Of a stretch of 64,000 nt of DNA, positions 1 to 11,430 are shown piece by piece (position 1 is the stretch's first letter; each line of letters starts with the position of its first letter). The stretch lies in NCBI RefSeq assembly GCF_050947875.1, contig NC_134568.1, forward strand, positions 219,417,673 to 219,481,672, in the 5' to 3' direction. Source of the DNA: Dermacentor variabilis. Its lineage: Eukaryota; Arthropoda; Arachnida; Ixodida; Ixodidae. The notes below the pieces were generated by a model. It was not told the DNA's origin, did no database searches, and saw nothing but the letters and a program-made list of their open reading frames with translations. Position numbers and translations under genes: made by a program.

Positions 1-1255
1 GTTTAGGCACGTACAGAATGTTGTGTAATACATTCGAACATTCTTATAAGGAAATTACATCCCGCACAAATGTACCAACATTGTATCCAATATTTGTAAG
101 CATATCTTCGATACATGCTGGTATTGATGAGTACGATTTTAGATTTACTTTCTTATTATCCAATAATTTGTTATATCTGTGTTTATTATATCCAGGTTCA
201 ACTGCATTAATATTCTATTGCCAAATTATTGACTACCCTCAAGTAGATGCTTTCAAACTCCATAATGTTGCAAACTATACAGGAATCTGTTTTTACAGCC
301 TTTCTGGCTTTTTGATCTACTGCTCCATACTAAGACACCACTTTCTTATCCCAGGTATGCAGAGCCTGCCAGTCTGTCTTAACTTATCTGTTTAGTGCCC
401 CTTTAAAGGTGGGCTTCTCCCATATGCAGTATAGCTGAGTCTCGTAAGGACATCTTGAGCACGCAAACAATGTGCAGTAGACTCTTTGAGGTGAGAAATG
501 CCACATGCAGTCTTTGATAAAGTAAATCGAAACAATAAAAACAAAATTAACATAGCAGGGAAGTATAGTTTGGGCCCATTGGTGCATCATTAAATAAAAC
601 AGGACAAACGTACCTGATTTGCGCTGTTTCTCATTTTAACAAAGGGAGTGTGTACACATTTACAAGTTTGCACCCAGCTTTTGTGTGTATGTGTAATTTC
701 TACATTCAATGCCCAATTTGATGTAAGCAAAATGGCATAGGTGAACAGTAGTTGCAGCTGTTTGATATATGTATATACAACATAATTTATGTTATTGAAG
801 TTCTTTGTATATTGTATATGAAAAATGTCACTTATCGTTTGATAAACGACTATGTGGCCTTTGTAGTTTCTCGCTCGCCTTTGCTACCATCCTATATGCA
901 ATCAAATGTCAGTCCTATCATGTTGTTATGATTGTGGGTCATTCAATGTTTCATGATAATGTGGTCAGTGACCCTGCCAACTTCTTCTAAGGGCAAAACA
1001 TGCTTTGTCTTCTTGACTTGAGCTTGGACAGTTCTAAATTGTACTTTCTGACTGTGTCTGTACGAAGTTTGACATTTACCGACTTCATGAAGTACTATCA
1101 GTCAAATGAAACGAGAACAGCGGAGAGCTTGGCCAAAGCATAACTGAAGGTATAGTGCGCGCCGTCCAGTCATGACCTTTGACAGGCACTGACATCCGGT
1201 TTGACCACACTGCGCGATGATGCTCTCCTTATACTGCAATATTTTCATTTCTGTT
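1..1255. other. Intron or flank, nothing recognised
   Basis: AT-rich sequence with no coding match I recognise. The 125-codon open frame at 18-395 is hydrophobic but resembles no family I know, and it contains none of the AP-1 gamma trunk that should lie upstream of the first exon seen. It is probably intronic. Confidence 0.4.
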
Positions 1256-1425
1256 CTGGTTTCTTCTGGCTGAATTTAGATGGGGGCAAAATACAAAAAC
1301 ATCCGTGTCCCGTGTATTGAGGGGACATTAAAGATCTAAAAAATTAATTTGGTAACCCTCACTACGGTGTGCCTCATAATCAAATTGTGGTTTTGGCATG
1401 CAAAACCCCAGAATTTAGCACATTC
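1256..1425 (+). repeat. tRNA-related SINE, 3' body fragment
   Basis: The segment holds the body of a SINE also present at 60318-60510, 62270-62420 and, inverted, at 32145-32345. Shared landmarks in order are a GATGGGGGCAAAATRC block, a CACTACGGTGTGCCTCAT block and a TGGTTTTGGCATGCAAAACC block. The tRNA-like head is not preserved in this copy. Confidence 0.6.
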
Positions 1426-1599
1426 GATTTTGCCACACTGTGTGATAATACTTGCCCTATACTGCGATGGTATAACTTCTGCTTTCTTTGATTTTTCTTC
1501 TCTTCTTCAAGTAAAAGAGAACCAGAACAGAAACAAAAATATTGCAGTACATTTAGTGGGAGCATCATAGCACAGTGTGGTGAAACCGGATGTGTGTGC

Positions 1600-2060
1600 C
1601 TGTCGATTGGATGACGTGCACTATATTTTCAGTTATGCTTTGGCCATGCGCTCCAGTGTTCATGTTTCATTTGACGCCGATAGTAAATTCGTAGGAGCCG
1701 CGAAAATGGCAGGAAAATCTGACAGTCCGAAAAAAATAGATGCATGTCTTTTATGCCCTGAAGGGCTTAAATCCCAACAGGCGCGTCCAAAATAGCTCTG
1801 AAGGCTTGCCAGTACACTTATTTGGCATATCGGTGCTCATACTGTGACATGATATGAAATGATATGGTGGGTGTGCGTGTGTAATTAAAGAATACATGCT
1901 GTGTCCTATGACAGTGGCCCCTTTTTGCTCTTGGTATGCTTGACCGCGTAACACCACTGTATTGCGGCGAAACTGACTTTCGGAAACCGGTATCTAGCAG
2001 CGTTTTGACACTTGCCATGCTTCTGTGCTTTAAAACCATTGGTTAGATTGACAAAGGCGG
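1600..2060. repeat. Remnant related to the element at 23468-24234
   Basis: A block around 1905-2010 (CAGTGGCCCC, then a TATGCTT block, CCGCGTAAC, and a cytosine-poor ATTGCGGCGAA stretch) matches the order of blocks at 23700-23830. This suggests a decayed copy of the same Tigger-like non-autonomous element. No termini were identified here. Confidence 0.4.
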
Positions 2061-2514
2061 AGTTGGCGCTGTTGGTGACAGTGGTGAATTCTTTCAATGA
2101 AAAACATGGCACTGAACAGCATAAACCTTGATAGTGAATGTCAAAGTAGCTAGGCCTAGTGTTATCACTGTGGCTACGGCTGCTAGCCAGTCGGCATGTT
2201 AGAGCGCTACTTTGATGCTCTGAGATAATCAAAATGGGGGTGATGGTGGCTAAGATTTTAAAAAATAAAAAAACGCAAGAAGTCTGGAAAATCGTACAGC
2301 AGAGAGTTTCAACATCCGAAATTTCGGATCTCTTTATATATTAGCTCTGTAGGGTATGTGACGGTGCCGTCTGAAAAATTGGGCCTCCAAAAAAATCGGT
2401 GTGTTGACTGTATTTGAGGATGTAATAGTGACTTCATGAATAGCAAGAATATTTCAGACAAGAATTAAAATATTTATTCCAAAATTTTTGCATTATTTCT
2501 TTTACACTTGTTTT

Positions 2515-2763
2515 CTAGGACTGTTGAATAAAACCATCTTCAGTCTCAATTATTGACTGGATTTGGCTTTGATAGCGGCTGCATATTTGGATCAGATGCT
2601 GTATGTTGGTGTGGGGCAGTGGTTTCACAGTAGCAACCTTTAGTGAGTTCTTACATCGTGTGGCTGTTTCTTGTAGTCCCCCTCTCAGTGACATTACCCA
2701 TTCTAGCAGCATAGCAGGTTTATATTGGAAACTAGAATGCCATATTGACATGGCCACAGAAGT
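2515..2763 (-). pseudogene. Mariner-like transposase, C-terminal remnant
   Basis: On the minus strand the frame ends with ICSRYQSQIQSIIETEDGF, which resembles the C-terminal end of mariner-type transposases (family pattern CrrFrsRIeavIeaeGgf). The matching N-terminal part is on the other side of the MITE at 2766-3739. The DDE catalytic core is missing, so this is an internally deleted copy split by a later insertion. The family assignment rests on motif memory. Confidence 0.5.
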
Positions 2764-2765
2764 TA

Positions 2766-3739
2766 CCGTATTTACTCGCATAGTGATTGCACTCGCGTAA
2801 TCATCGCACCCATGAATTTTGTCGTCAAAATTGGATTTTTTTCTTTCCCTTGTAATGATCGCACCCCAAACTTGTTGCAGCGATATGTCGTGTGCCAAGT
2901 CTAGCTAATGATGATCGCGCTTACCATCTGTTTAATGCTGTCAAATGCTAAGCGAACGACTCTTGAAGACATACCAAGCAGTCTGCAGGCACCAAACATT
3001 CTTAAGCAGATGCCCCATTTCATTCCTTTCATCACATTGCGCACTTTCATGGAAAAAAAAAAAAAAAAGCTACAACCCAACTTGTCTTGGCTTTATTACT
3101 TGTGGGCTTCATAATGGTTTTGGCCAACAACAACAAAAAAGGCACCTTTCGATTGTCCTTATCTGCACTCGTGGGCATGCAACAAATTGTGAGCGGCAAA
3201 TATAGTGGCCACGTTTACACTGATACGTTAGAAGTGTACCCTATTCATACGCCAACGCTTGTAACACAGCTAAGATATTCGCCCACCCTTAGCGGTGAAT
3301 AATAGTGAAGACAAATGCCACAGTTTCTGCAGCATGCCCGCCATGTGTTTCTATGTCACTGGCAGCTACGTGCCCCATCTCTGTTTCTGTCCCCTCAAAG
3401 CTGACATGACTACGTTATTGTCGCAAACTTGCCGATATTAACGATATTATTCATTACTAACACGAAGGAACTGTTTCAATGCACGTAATGTACTCTCAAG
3501 AACAAAGATCCCATTTGGCGCGTTTGGCTTGCTCCGCCGGCCGCCATATTTGTTCTGGTGTCCTGCACTACTGTTACAGCCACAGCCGCCTGCTTGTTGA
3601 CCTGTTGTCATCCCGCATTTGCTGCGGGATGAGAAAAAAATATTTTTGCAGGAAATTTAACTCGGCTAATGATCGCACCCCTGAATTTGCATCAATTTTT
3701 TTTACAAAAAAAGTGCGATCATTATGCGAGTAAATACGG
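2766..3739. mobile_element. MITE family A, copy 1 (TA-flanked, 974 bp)
   Basis: Inverted termini begin CCGTATTTACTCGCATA and end with its near-complement TATGCGAGTAAATACGG, flanked on both sides by TA (2764-2765 and 3740-3741). A second copy lies in the opposite orientation at 39169-40125. The TA duplication and the terminus, close to that of the pogo-like element at 54355-56009, point to a non-autonomous Tc1/mariner/pogo-group element. It contains a short poly(A) run and no transposase. Confidence 0.85.
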
Positions 3740-3741
3740 TA

Positions 3742-4234
3742 AGAGCCAGCTGCTCTTGGGTCGTGCAGGCCTTTCTTGAGCAAAAACTTTCATCACATGG
3801 GAGTGGTGCCAAGCTGCATTGTGCACAGAAAGCTTGGCTGCTGAATCTGCCACTTGACGCTGCTCCGCAATGGCCACCATTGAGTTTTGAGGGTTGTAAC
3901 TCACCATGGCCTCCATCTGCTGGAGAAACACAACTGCCTGAATGGCATCTGACCACTGGCAGCCATCGATTCTTCGTTACAGGTTATAATTGGCCATGAA
4001 CTCTTGTCTCACTCTGAAAACAAATGATTTTGGGACATTCAAGATAATGGCAGTCTCAATGTTGCTGTGGTCTAAGTGTAAGGATACTAGGACTGCATGT
4101 GACTTTATCTCCTGTGTCAAACTGGAAGCTGATATCTCATGTACTGAAGCGTTTGAATAAAATTTCAGTTTGTGTTCGTGCATAAAACGCGATAAGCGTT
4201 TGGAAAGGAATTTCGCTTGAAGTAACCATTTCAC
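3742..4234 (-). pseudogene. Mariner-like transposase, N-terminal remnant
   Basis: Reading leftward, the frame from 4234 gives a helix-turn-helix-like stretch (HSNIETAIILNVPKSFVFRV). It continues after a stop into NPQNSMVAIAEQRQV and HHSHVMKVFAQE, which resemble the second DNA-binding module and linker of mariner-type transposases. The series is broken by stops and lacks the DDE core. The C-terminal tail appears at 2515-2763 beyond the MITE. Non-functional. Confidence 0.5.
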
Positions 4235-4239
4235 GCCCT

Positions 4240-5965
4240 TATGTCTTCGAATACTGAGACTCTATTTAAATGTCTACCACCGTGACATGACCCAAAATAC
4301 TGTTTGAGTTATCTGTTATTCAAAGTATGAGAGCTGTAGTCATCGGGACTTCATTGATGTGGTAGACACTAAAAAGCAGAACACGACAGTCTTTTGCGCC
4401 CTCTGAAGATGGATCTATGAAAACTCTAAGGCAGTTTTTAAAAACACTGCAGGACTTAATCCAAAAAAAAACTACTGTAAAAATTGCAATTGCTTCATTG
4501 AGCTGCTCCACATTTGGAATGTTCTGCTCCATAGCCAGTTTTGGCTGTCCCACCTCTGGCTGAAAAAGCCACTGTGACTTATAAACAGTATGTTGCTCTT
4601 CAGTTTAGGCTGTTCCAAGTTTGCCGCTGCTTGTGTGCTGTATATAAAGACAAACGATCATTAATAATGTGCGTATGTGTATTAACAAACTTTAAAGAGT
4701 TCACAGGTTGCTGGGTATGCTTGTTTGACCTGTAATAATTTGTGGTGAAAATTAAGGCCTTCTGTAACTTCCAACTTTATTTATTAACACAGTTTACCAA
4801 CTTCATAGGGTTATGTGTGCACAATCTTTAATACATTAGTTATAAAAGAGAAATATTGTGGTTTTTCTGTGAAAATTCCTTACCTACAATTTAGAAACCA
4901 TAAGTTGCTATTTTTGATATTATCCTATAGCATTCATACTTTTGCTGCCTTGAGCACCATAATAGATAATATTTTGTTTGTTGCCACTGCCATAGCTCCA
5001 CTTTCCAAGCACTGATGAAAATTATGGTTAAAGGGACGCTGAAATAATTTTGACGATTTTGTACAAACATACTGAGTCGTTAGGGTAAGTCCTTCTGATC
5101 ATTAAGTGACGCATTTAAGCACTTCGCATAGAGTTTCTAATTTATTATAAGGTTTTAAAAATGTGCATTGCTATCAATTGCAGTAGTGCTGCTCCTCTGT
5201 GTTTTCAGCTGCCCCATTACAATCTAAGTAGTTAGCGCAATTAATGTTAGTTCTTCCAACTTCCATAATTCTTCCAACTTTATGGTCAACAAATGTTCAA
5301 ATGTATAGCAAAATGGGTGTAGGTGCAAACGTGAGCGGTCTTCAGGGTACAGTCAGCTGGTGGTACAGAGCTCAACCAGACAAACACAGAGCTAATATAG
5401 CAGCAACCAAGTGTATTCTACTTTGCTGCTTGTGTAAATTTTTGACAACAGCTTAATCGTGAACATGTTGTCTTTTTGGTGGTTGCAGCAACATTAGCTT
5501 TGTGTTTGGTTGGTTAAGCTCCACCCCACCTTGTTGCTGTACCGCGCAATTCGCTCAGGCCACTCATGTTTACGCTGAAGCCCCTTCATAGCAGCGGTAG
5601 TAGTAATATGGAGGGGCTTTAATTTATCCCACCATCTGTCTGTCAAAGCGCTCAACATGCGTGCGGTTACTGGAATACCAGACATGCTTGGCGTTGCAAC
5701 AGAATGCTCGCAATGCAAGGTGCTTGGATTGCTCTAGCTGTGGATTTACGGCCAGGCGGCTAGCAAAGAGGTTCGAGAGGCTGAAGAGACTTTGCATGCT
5801 GGCTCCTATATACCAGAAGTAGACAACACGGCGTCACATCGCAAAGCCAGTGAAGGTGGAGCTTCACCCCGATTGCTCAGCTAACGAGTTTAAGACAAAA
5901 GCATGGCTAGGGAGAAGGATAACCTGTAATCGTCCATGGCTTTCTTAAAATGAGAAGCTTGACTT
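4240..5965. other. Intronic or flanking sequence, nothing recognised
   Basis: No protein family was recognised on either strand. A TTAAAGGGACGCTGAAATA stretch near 5033 resembles the terminus of MITE family B, but no partner end was found. The minus-strand frame at 5494-5718 matches nothing I know. Confidence 0.35.
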
Positions 5966-6799
5966 AAAGGGACACTAAAGGCCAACCTTAAGTCAAGCTG
6001 AAGTGATAGAGTGTAGCTCAAGAACCTTTAAGGTGTCAATATTATCGCGAGCAGAGCCTTAGTAATCGAGTAATTGAGGTGAATGCAGGACACGATTAAA
6101 GGCTCCCCCAGGACATTCAGCTACTTGCCGGATTACGAAGGCGCTCCTCATTTAAATTCTGTTACTAGTACTCAACCACTGCTTATAAAACCATCATTGT
6201 ATTGCATTAGAAGACAAAAGAAAATGCTGCTTGTCCACTTCTATTTCATACTTAGAAAAACAAACTCGTTGACATTACCCGTGATAACAATGCGGGTGGC
6301 CGAAAGGTTTTGTTTTTCGCTCGAGTCTGCGCTGCCCATGCGTTTGCGTTTCAGTAGTTTCATTATCGTGTAGTATTGCACTGGTCTTGCTGGCTCTCGA
6401 AACATGCACAAACTGCAAGTAGCAGAGAATTCCACAACCATGCAATGTCGCGGGATGCCTGAACGGTCCACGCCACTTAACCAAAAACAGTTTCAGCGGC
6501 GAATGGCTCGGTTTCACCATGGCCGCGCATTAGCGTTTTGTGCTGAAAACTGTGCTGCTGTCTGTCAGGTGCCATTTTACTCACCGTTGGAATCAAAGGG
6601 TGGGTATGGTGTATGCAATGTCACCACCCCCTGGTTGAGATGTCAGGAGATTTGAATTAGGATAAACGTATTCGGACCCTTCAGGTGCAATTTTCACGTG
6701 AACTAAGTCTTTCCTTGGCAGGAAACAAGTGCTGTGAGGTGTCTAGAATGGTAGTTGAACAGTCCACGTCAACTTAGTATTTCCCTGTAGTGTCCCTTT
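5966..6799 (+). mobile_element. MITE family B, copy 1 (about 834 bp)
   Basis: The left end starts AAAGGGACACTAAAGGCC and the right end closes with GTAGTGTCCCTTT, an inverted pair. The same order of internal blocks (AAGTCAAGCT, GCTCAAGAA, ATTATCGCGA, and CCACGTCAACTTA near the right end) recurs in the same orientation at 60633-61438. No transposase coding was seen. The superfamily is unassigned because no convincing target duplication is visible. Confidence 0.75.
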
Positions 6800-7727
6800 G
6801 TATTGCGGCGTAAATTTTTTACTGTAGCTGTACCCTAGGCGTCTACAAAATTTGTCCGAACCATTTCAGGGTCCCTTTAAAATGTGCCACATATATCTCG
6901 AGGCACTTCGGATTGGATCTTTACTGCGAATGTGAATAATATGTGCGAGTCCTGAGCATTTGCGTTTGGTTCCAGTAAGTTGTCATGTAGTTGGTTCACT
7001 TTTATTGTTTCTAAAAATGTTTTAGACTAGTCATATTTTTAGTGGCTGGATGGGTGCTTTCGAACCATGCAGGATATTAAATATATCATGTTCTCGTACC
7101 TCATGTTCTTGTATAAAGTTCATGCTTGGATTTCACATTCTGACTTGACAAGACTTGCTCAAGAATTGAAAATTCTTCAACTGTTCTGCTGCAGTACACA
7201 TTTATAGATGCTGAAGTTGCAAGAAATAGGTGAAACTAAATTTTCAGTGGACAGAATTAATTGGTGTCTGAAGGGGATATACTATTTCATTTTGCTTGCA
7301 GGCTGACTTGCAAATGGCCCTTGACTTGAGGGTCTTTCATGGTTCCACATAGCGTAAAAGAGTGTCGCCTTCCGAGTGATTTTAGACAGAGTGCGTGAGT
7401 AACGATCGTTGACAGTTCATGAGCCAAAAATATAATAAGGCACTTCCAAGGTTTCCTCAATGACACAAAAGGGGAGATGGTATTTCTTAAGCAACTACTT
7501 GCTGGCGGACTTGCCAAAGAGTATTGTAGAAACACAATGTCTATTTCATTAAAAGGAGGTGTTGACCTATATTTTGTTAGGTGAAAGAGTTTCAGATAAG
7601 GGCTCATTTCTGAATTTAGGAGCAAGCAAGATAAGACTTTTGTTTTGTAAACATAAAAATTCTAGTGAGAGAGTTTGCTTTTAACGTAGACTACTTGAAG
7701 TTTTTATTTTTGCATTTTTTTATGCAG
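6800..7727. other. Intron upstream of the first recognised exon
   Basis: No repeat or coding family recognised. It ends in a T-rich tract and TATGCAG, the acceptor of the exon starting at 7728. Confidence 0.5.
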
Positions 7728-7868
7728 ACGTGCACTAGAGCTATGTTTTGCGCTTATCAACACGCAAAATATTCGAGCCATGACGAAAGAGTTGCTGGTG
7801 TTCTTGGAGAAGGCTGACCCCGAGTTCAAAGCCCTCTGTTCCTCAAACCTTTTCATTGCTGCTGAAAT
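7728..7868 (+). CDS. AP1G1: AP-1 gamma exon: trunk helices ([11 protein letters not shown])
   Basis: The exon follows TATGCAG and ends before GTAAGT. It starts with the third base of an Arg codon and ends with two bases of a Met codon completed by the next exon. The product runs [18 protein letters not shown], then [15 protein letters not shown] and [10 protein letters not shown]. It aligns without gaps to human AP1G1 RRALELSFALVN...NNIRGMMKELLYFL...PEFKADCASGIFLAAE. This is alpha-solenoid of the trunk, which packs against the other AP-1 subunits. No internal stop or frameshift. Confidence 0.95.
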
Positions 7869-8295
7869 GTAAGTTCTGATGTTCATATGTTTTATGATCA
7901 TTGGTCTTTCAGGCAAATGCCTCCATTATTTGTTTATTTCATGTGCTTGTTTGATAACAGCTGCTCTGGCAGGCAAATGGGCTTTCATGTGTTTTGAAAG
8001 GATGATAATCTGCGAGAACAGCTAGTAAGCTTGTGGGAATATTTGTCATATAAGAAATAAGAAAAAGCACCTTAGCTGGCTTTCAAACCTGGAGCTTATT
8101 GTTCCAAAAATTGGTGCTTCAGATAACTTCAGCTAACAGCACTATGAGTACATTGGTTAGCGCGCTTTTTCCTACTTTACTGTGTATACTTATTGATGCA
8201 GTTATAGTGGTGACGTTGAACTTTAGGAATAAATAAACTGTGATTCTGTAAAGGTAAACTGCATTTAATTGCTATGGGTTGTCGGATTTAGCATA
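7869..8295. other. Intron, nothing recognised before the Tigger insertion
   Basis: Starts with a good donor, GTAAGT. No coding or repeat family identified. Confidence 0.5.
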
Positions 8296-10726
8296 CAGTC
8301 GAAACTCGCAATAATGAAATCATGGGAAAAGCAAAAAAGTTCGCCTTCGCGGGACTTTTGTTAGCGCAAGAATGAGGCAGAAAAGACAGGGAATTGGCTT
8401 GCAAAAACAATTGATTGCCAAAAGTCGGTAAGCTTACTCTGCCGAACTCTGAATTCACACTGTAAAAAGTGTGTCCATTGCCACGCCGTTGTCGTGCTCA
8501 CCGAAAAACGAACAAATTGTTTCGAAGCTGTTCCACACATCCCGCGGGTTCGTTGTCTTCTCTCGATTTGGTATTTATTTGTCATCGACGTCAGCTTCGC
8601 ACACGTGACTTATCATGGCCTCATTGGCCGTCTCTTCGTGCATGACAGTGTCTTCAACTGCGCGAATTAACTCATCGACATTGAGGCCACCTGGAACTCC
8701 ACTTGCCATGGCACAACGTTCACCCCATGCGTTGGTCAGCAATGGCGGCACTGCGTTGTCGGCCCTGTCATTGAGTGCGCCGTTGGGTAAATCTTCCTTT
8801 GGTGCGGCTGGATTAGCGCATGATGCCTGCTGATTGGCAGTGAAGCCAGTGTGTTTAAACAATTTGATATCACGGCTGGACACATTGCAACCCATGTGGC
8901 GACCACTATCTCAAGTGCCATGAGCATGCCCATGTCGGTGGAACACTTGAGCTGGAGATTCAGCAGCAGATGCGAAATGAGCTTCTCTTTGTAGGTGCAC
9001 TTGACGCTGCGAGTGACACCTTGATCGATTGGCCTCAGCATGGATGTGCAGCTAGGTGGGATTAAAACCAAGCGCATGTTTCCGAGCTCCACATCATCAA
9101 CACGATGGGCGCTGCAATTATCCAAAAAAAAAGGCAGACTGCATGCCTGCCTTCCGCATGTTGGCATTGAAAGCCTCTAGCCAGCCGCCAAATATGACCT
9201 GGGTCATCCACGAATTCAGGTTCACGGTGTATTCTATGGGCAGCCTACGATTTCCTTTGAAGCAGCTGGGCTTCTCTGCTGATTACAAGCAGTGGCTCTT
9301 TGCCTGTGCTGTCCACGTTAGTGCACAACAAATTTATTGCATGCCGCTTGCCATGTTTTCTCCCGTGGCATTTCTGGCCTTTTAAGTCCAGGGTCTTTGA
9401 TAGAAGCATCTTCTAGAATGAGGCCATCTCATCCATGTTGTAAATGTCTGAGAGCTTGTATTTGTCCAGTACTTCTTTGTTGGTCAGCAGCCACGACGAC
9501 GTTGCCACAGGGTCGACGGCTGCTGCCTCTCCAGAAGTGACTTTGGCCATTATGTGTGGCGGGCTTTGAAACAGCTCAACCAGCCAGGCCTTGCCTTAAA
9601 ATTATTGTGCCCGAGCATGCATGTGAAGTCCAGTGCCTTCTACTGAAGCACTCTGCCAGACAACGGCACTTTGTTGGCAGGCTGTTGACAAAATCATGCA
9701 TGCACTGCCTTGTTGACATCTGGGAATGCCGCACCTGTCAGCGTTTTGTTCTTTGCACTCGCACCATTTCTGTGTGTGCCAAGAATGGGGGCCTTGTTTT
9801 TCGATATTGTAGACATCGAGCTGCACAAAATTCCAAATTTTTTGCCGAACTCCATTTTCTTCCTGCCCGTTTCAACCTGGGCAATAATTGCAGCCTTATC
9901 CTGTAGCATATAAATTTCCACTTCTGTTGCTGGAGGCTGCATCTTAGCTGGCTGCCAAAGCAGACGGTGTGATCGCCACATACTCAGTTGGTGCACCCTA
10001 GCAGCAACCACACACAGTGACCACACTGCATACACATGACCATGTGCGGCAGCACACAGAGCATAAAGTGTCATCGCGCTTATCTGAGCCTTCATGTGTG
10101 GATGTTGATTTGGCTGGTCAGCGATTGTGAGTCAGCATGCCATGCAGGCGTTCCGCTTCACGTTAGCACATGCTGTGATTACACACAGGATTATAATAAA
10201 ATGTGCCTACTGTGAGGTTGCCTCCAGTTCTTGTTTGTCTTCTTTTTTTTCTTTTTTTTTTTGATTTTTGCAATATACTAATATCATATTTTTGGTGCGG
10301 ACACTTCACAGTCACCCGTTGCAATGGACAAACCACCACCTTCACTATCATCATCATCGCCGTTGCCTGTTGCGAGGTGCAACTGCTCCACTAATAGCTC
10401 CACTGTAGCTTTTTTTCTTTTTCTTTTTGTAAACAATAATGGTGGCGGCCACACAAGTGTGCTGTGATGGTGCTTTATGCAATTTAAGGGCACAACAATT
10501 GCATTTGAGTAGTTTTTGGACAGCTTTATTGTTACGTGAGTACATCATTTGCAGACTGTCCTTTCAGAAAATTTCTTTAATGAGAGATTGCTGTAAAACA
10601 AAAAGTTTCGTTGTCAGGTGAAACAAAATGCATTGACTCCTATGGGTGTTCACAGGGGATTCGAAAATATTTTGTTGCGGCGAGAATTTCGTTGCGTTGG
10701 GATTTGGTTATCACTGGTTTCAACTG
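8296..10726 (-). mobile_element. Tigger-like DNA transposon (TA-flanked, 2.43 kb)
   Basis: The ends form an imperfect inverted repeat: left CAGTCGAAACTCGC, right complement CAGTTGAAACCAGTG. Both sides are flanked by TA (8294-8295, 10727-10728), the target site of Tc1/mariner/pogo elements. The interior encodes a decayed Tigger-type transposase on the minus strand. It lies wholly in the first intron seen of the AP-1 gamma gene. Confidence 0.85.
8575..10095 (-). pseudogene. Tigger-like transposase, broken
   Basis: Reading leftward from about 10000: a psq-type helix-turn-helix (DKAAIIAQVETGRKKMEFGK), a CENP-B-like second module around 9600-9700, then the DDE catalytic core. All three acidic catalytic positions can be seen: YNMDEMASF near 9405-9435, LDNCSAHRVDD near 9100-9125, and RPIDQGVTRSVK near 9020-9045. 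A C-terminal tail ends near 8575. The frame is broken by a stop directly after YNMDEMASF, further stops and frame changes, so it makes no active enzyme. It would have acted in the nucleus, binding the element termini and cutting at TA. Confidence 0.85.
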
Positions 10727-11375
10727 TACTACTGTTCCCTTATTAAATTTGGGTGCACATTAGATTTGAATGTACATTGTTTTCTACTTCGAACTCAAGA
10801 ACTTGGTGTGGATTAGGTACTGCAACATTAAGCAGCATTGTGTTAAGGAGTTTTCTCTGCCTCTTCTTTTATACAACCTGCCGGATAGTTTGATCAATTC
10901 TGTTGTCTCCATCTATGTTCAATTAAGGGAGTTGTCTGTACTGTAACTTCTTGTAGCAGGAAGGTTTACCAACACTTCGTTGGCTGTTGTTTGAGTTACT
11001 TGTGTTTATGTGAAATGCCTGTAGAAGCCAACTGTATGCTATATCCTGTTCAGTATTATCAGCTTTTGGAAACCTGTTTAGGGCCACTTTAATTGATGTG
11101 TGTCTACTGTGCTCATAATTTTTGTTTTTGCTTGTATATTTTCTGGTGTCTTCTTTTACTGGGGGGGGGGGGGGGGGTGACATTATTGAAGACTCATGTC
11201 GGAGCATTGTGTGATCTTCCCAAAAAATCTCTTGCCTGCTCGAGGCACTTCTGTAAAGTATAATGGACAGCCTTTTGTGCAGCCCTTAGTGTGGACCCGA
11301 CAGTGTTTTGTCCATTAAGGGCTGAAGAGTTTGGATTGGTTTGCTTAACTTCACCTTTCTTTTCCTTCACGACAG
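10727..11375. other. Intron, low complexity
   Basis: Contains an uninterrupted run of about 18 G at 11161-11177. No coding family recognised. Ends in a pyrimidine-rich tract and CACGACAG, the acceptor of the next exon. Confidence 0.5.
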
Positions 11376-11430
11376 GTATGCACCCACAAAGCGGTGGCAC
11401 ATTGATACCATGATCAAAGTGTTAACAACA
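11376..11430 (+). CDS. AP1G1: AP-1 gamma exon: YAPTKRWHIDTMIKVLTT
   Basis: A 55-nt exon between CACGACAG and GTGAGT. Its first base completes the Met codon left open by the previous exon and it then reads exactly 18 codons, ending in phase 0. The product matches human AP1G1 YAPSKRWHIDTIMRVLTT, one of the most conserved stretches of adaptin trunks. Too short for ORF calling, but phase and homology make it secure. Confidence 0.95.

Noticed and set aside
18..395. 125-codon open frame on the + strand
   Set aside because: No motif recognised, AT-rich composition, no splice or family support. Treated as chance.
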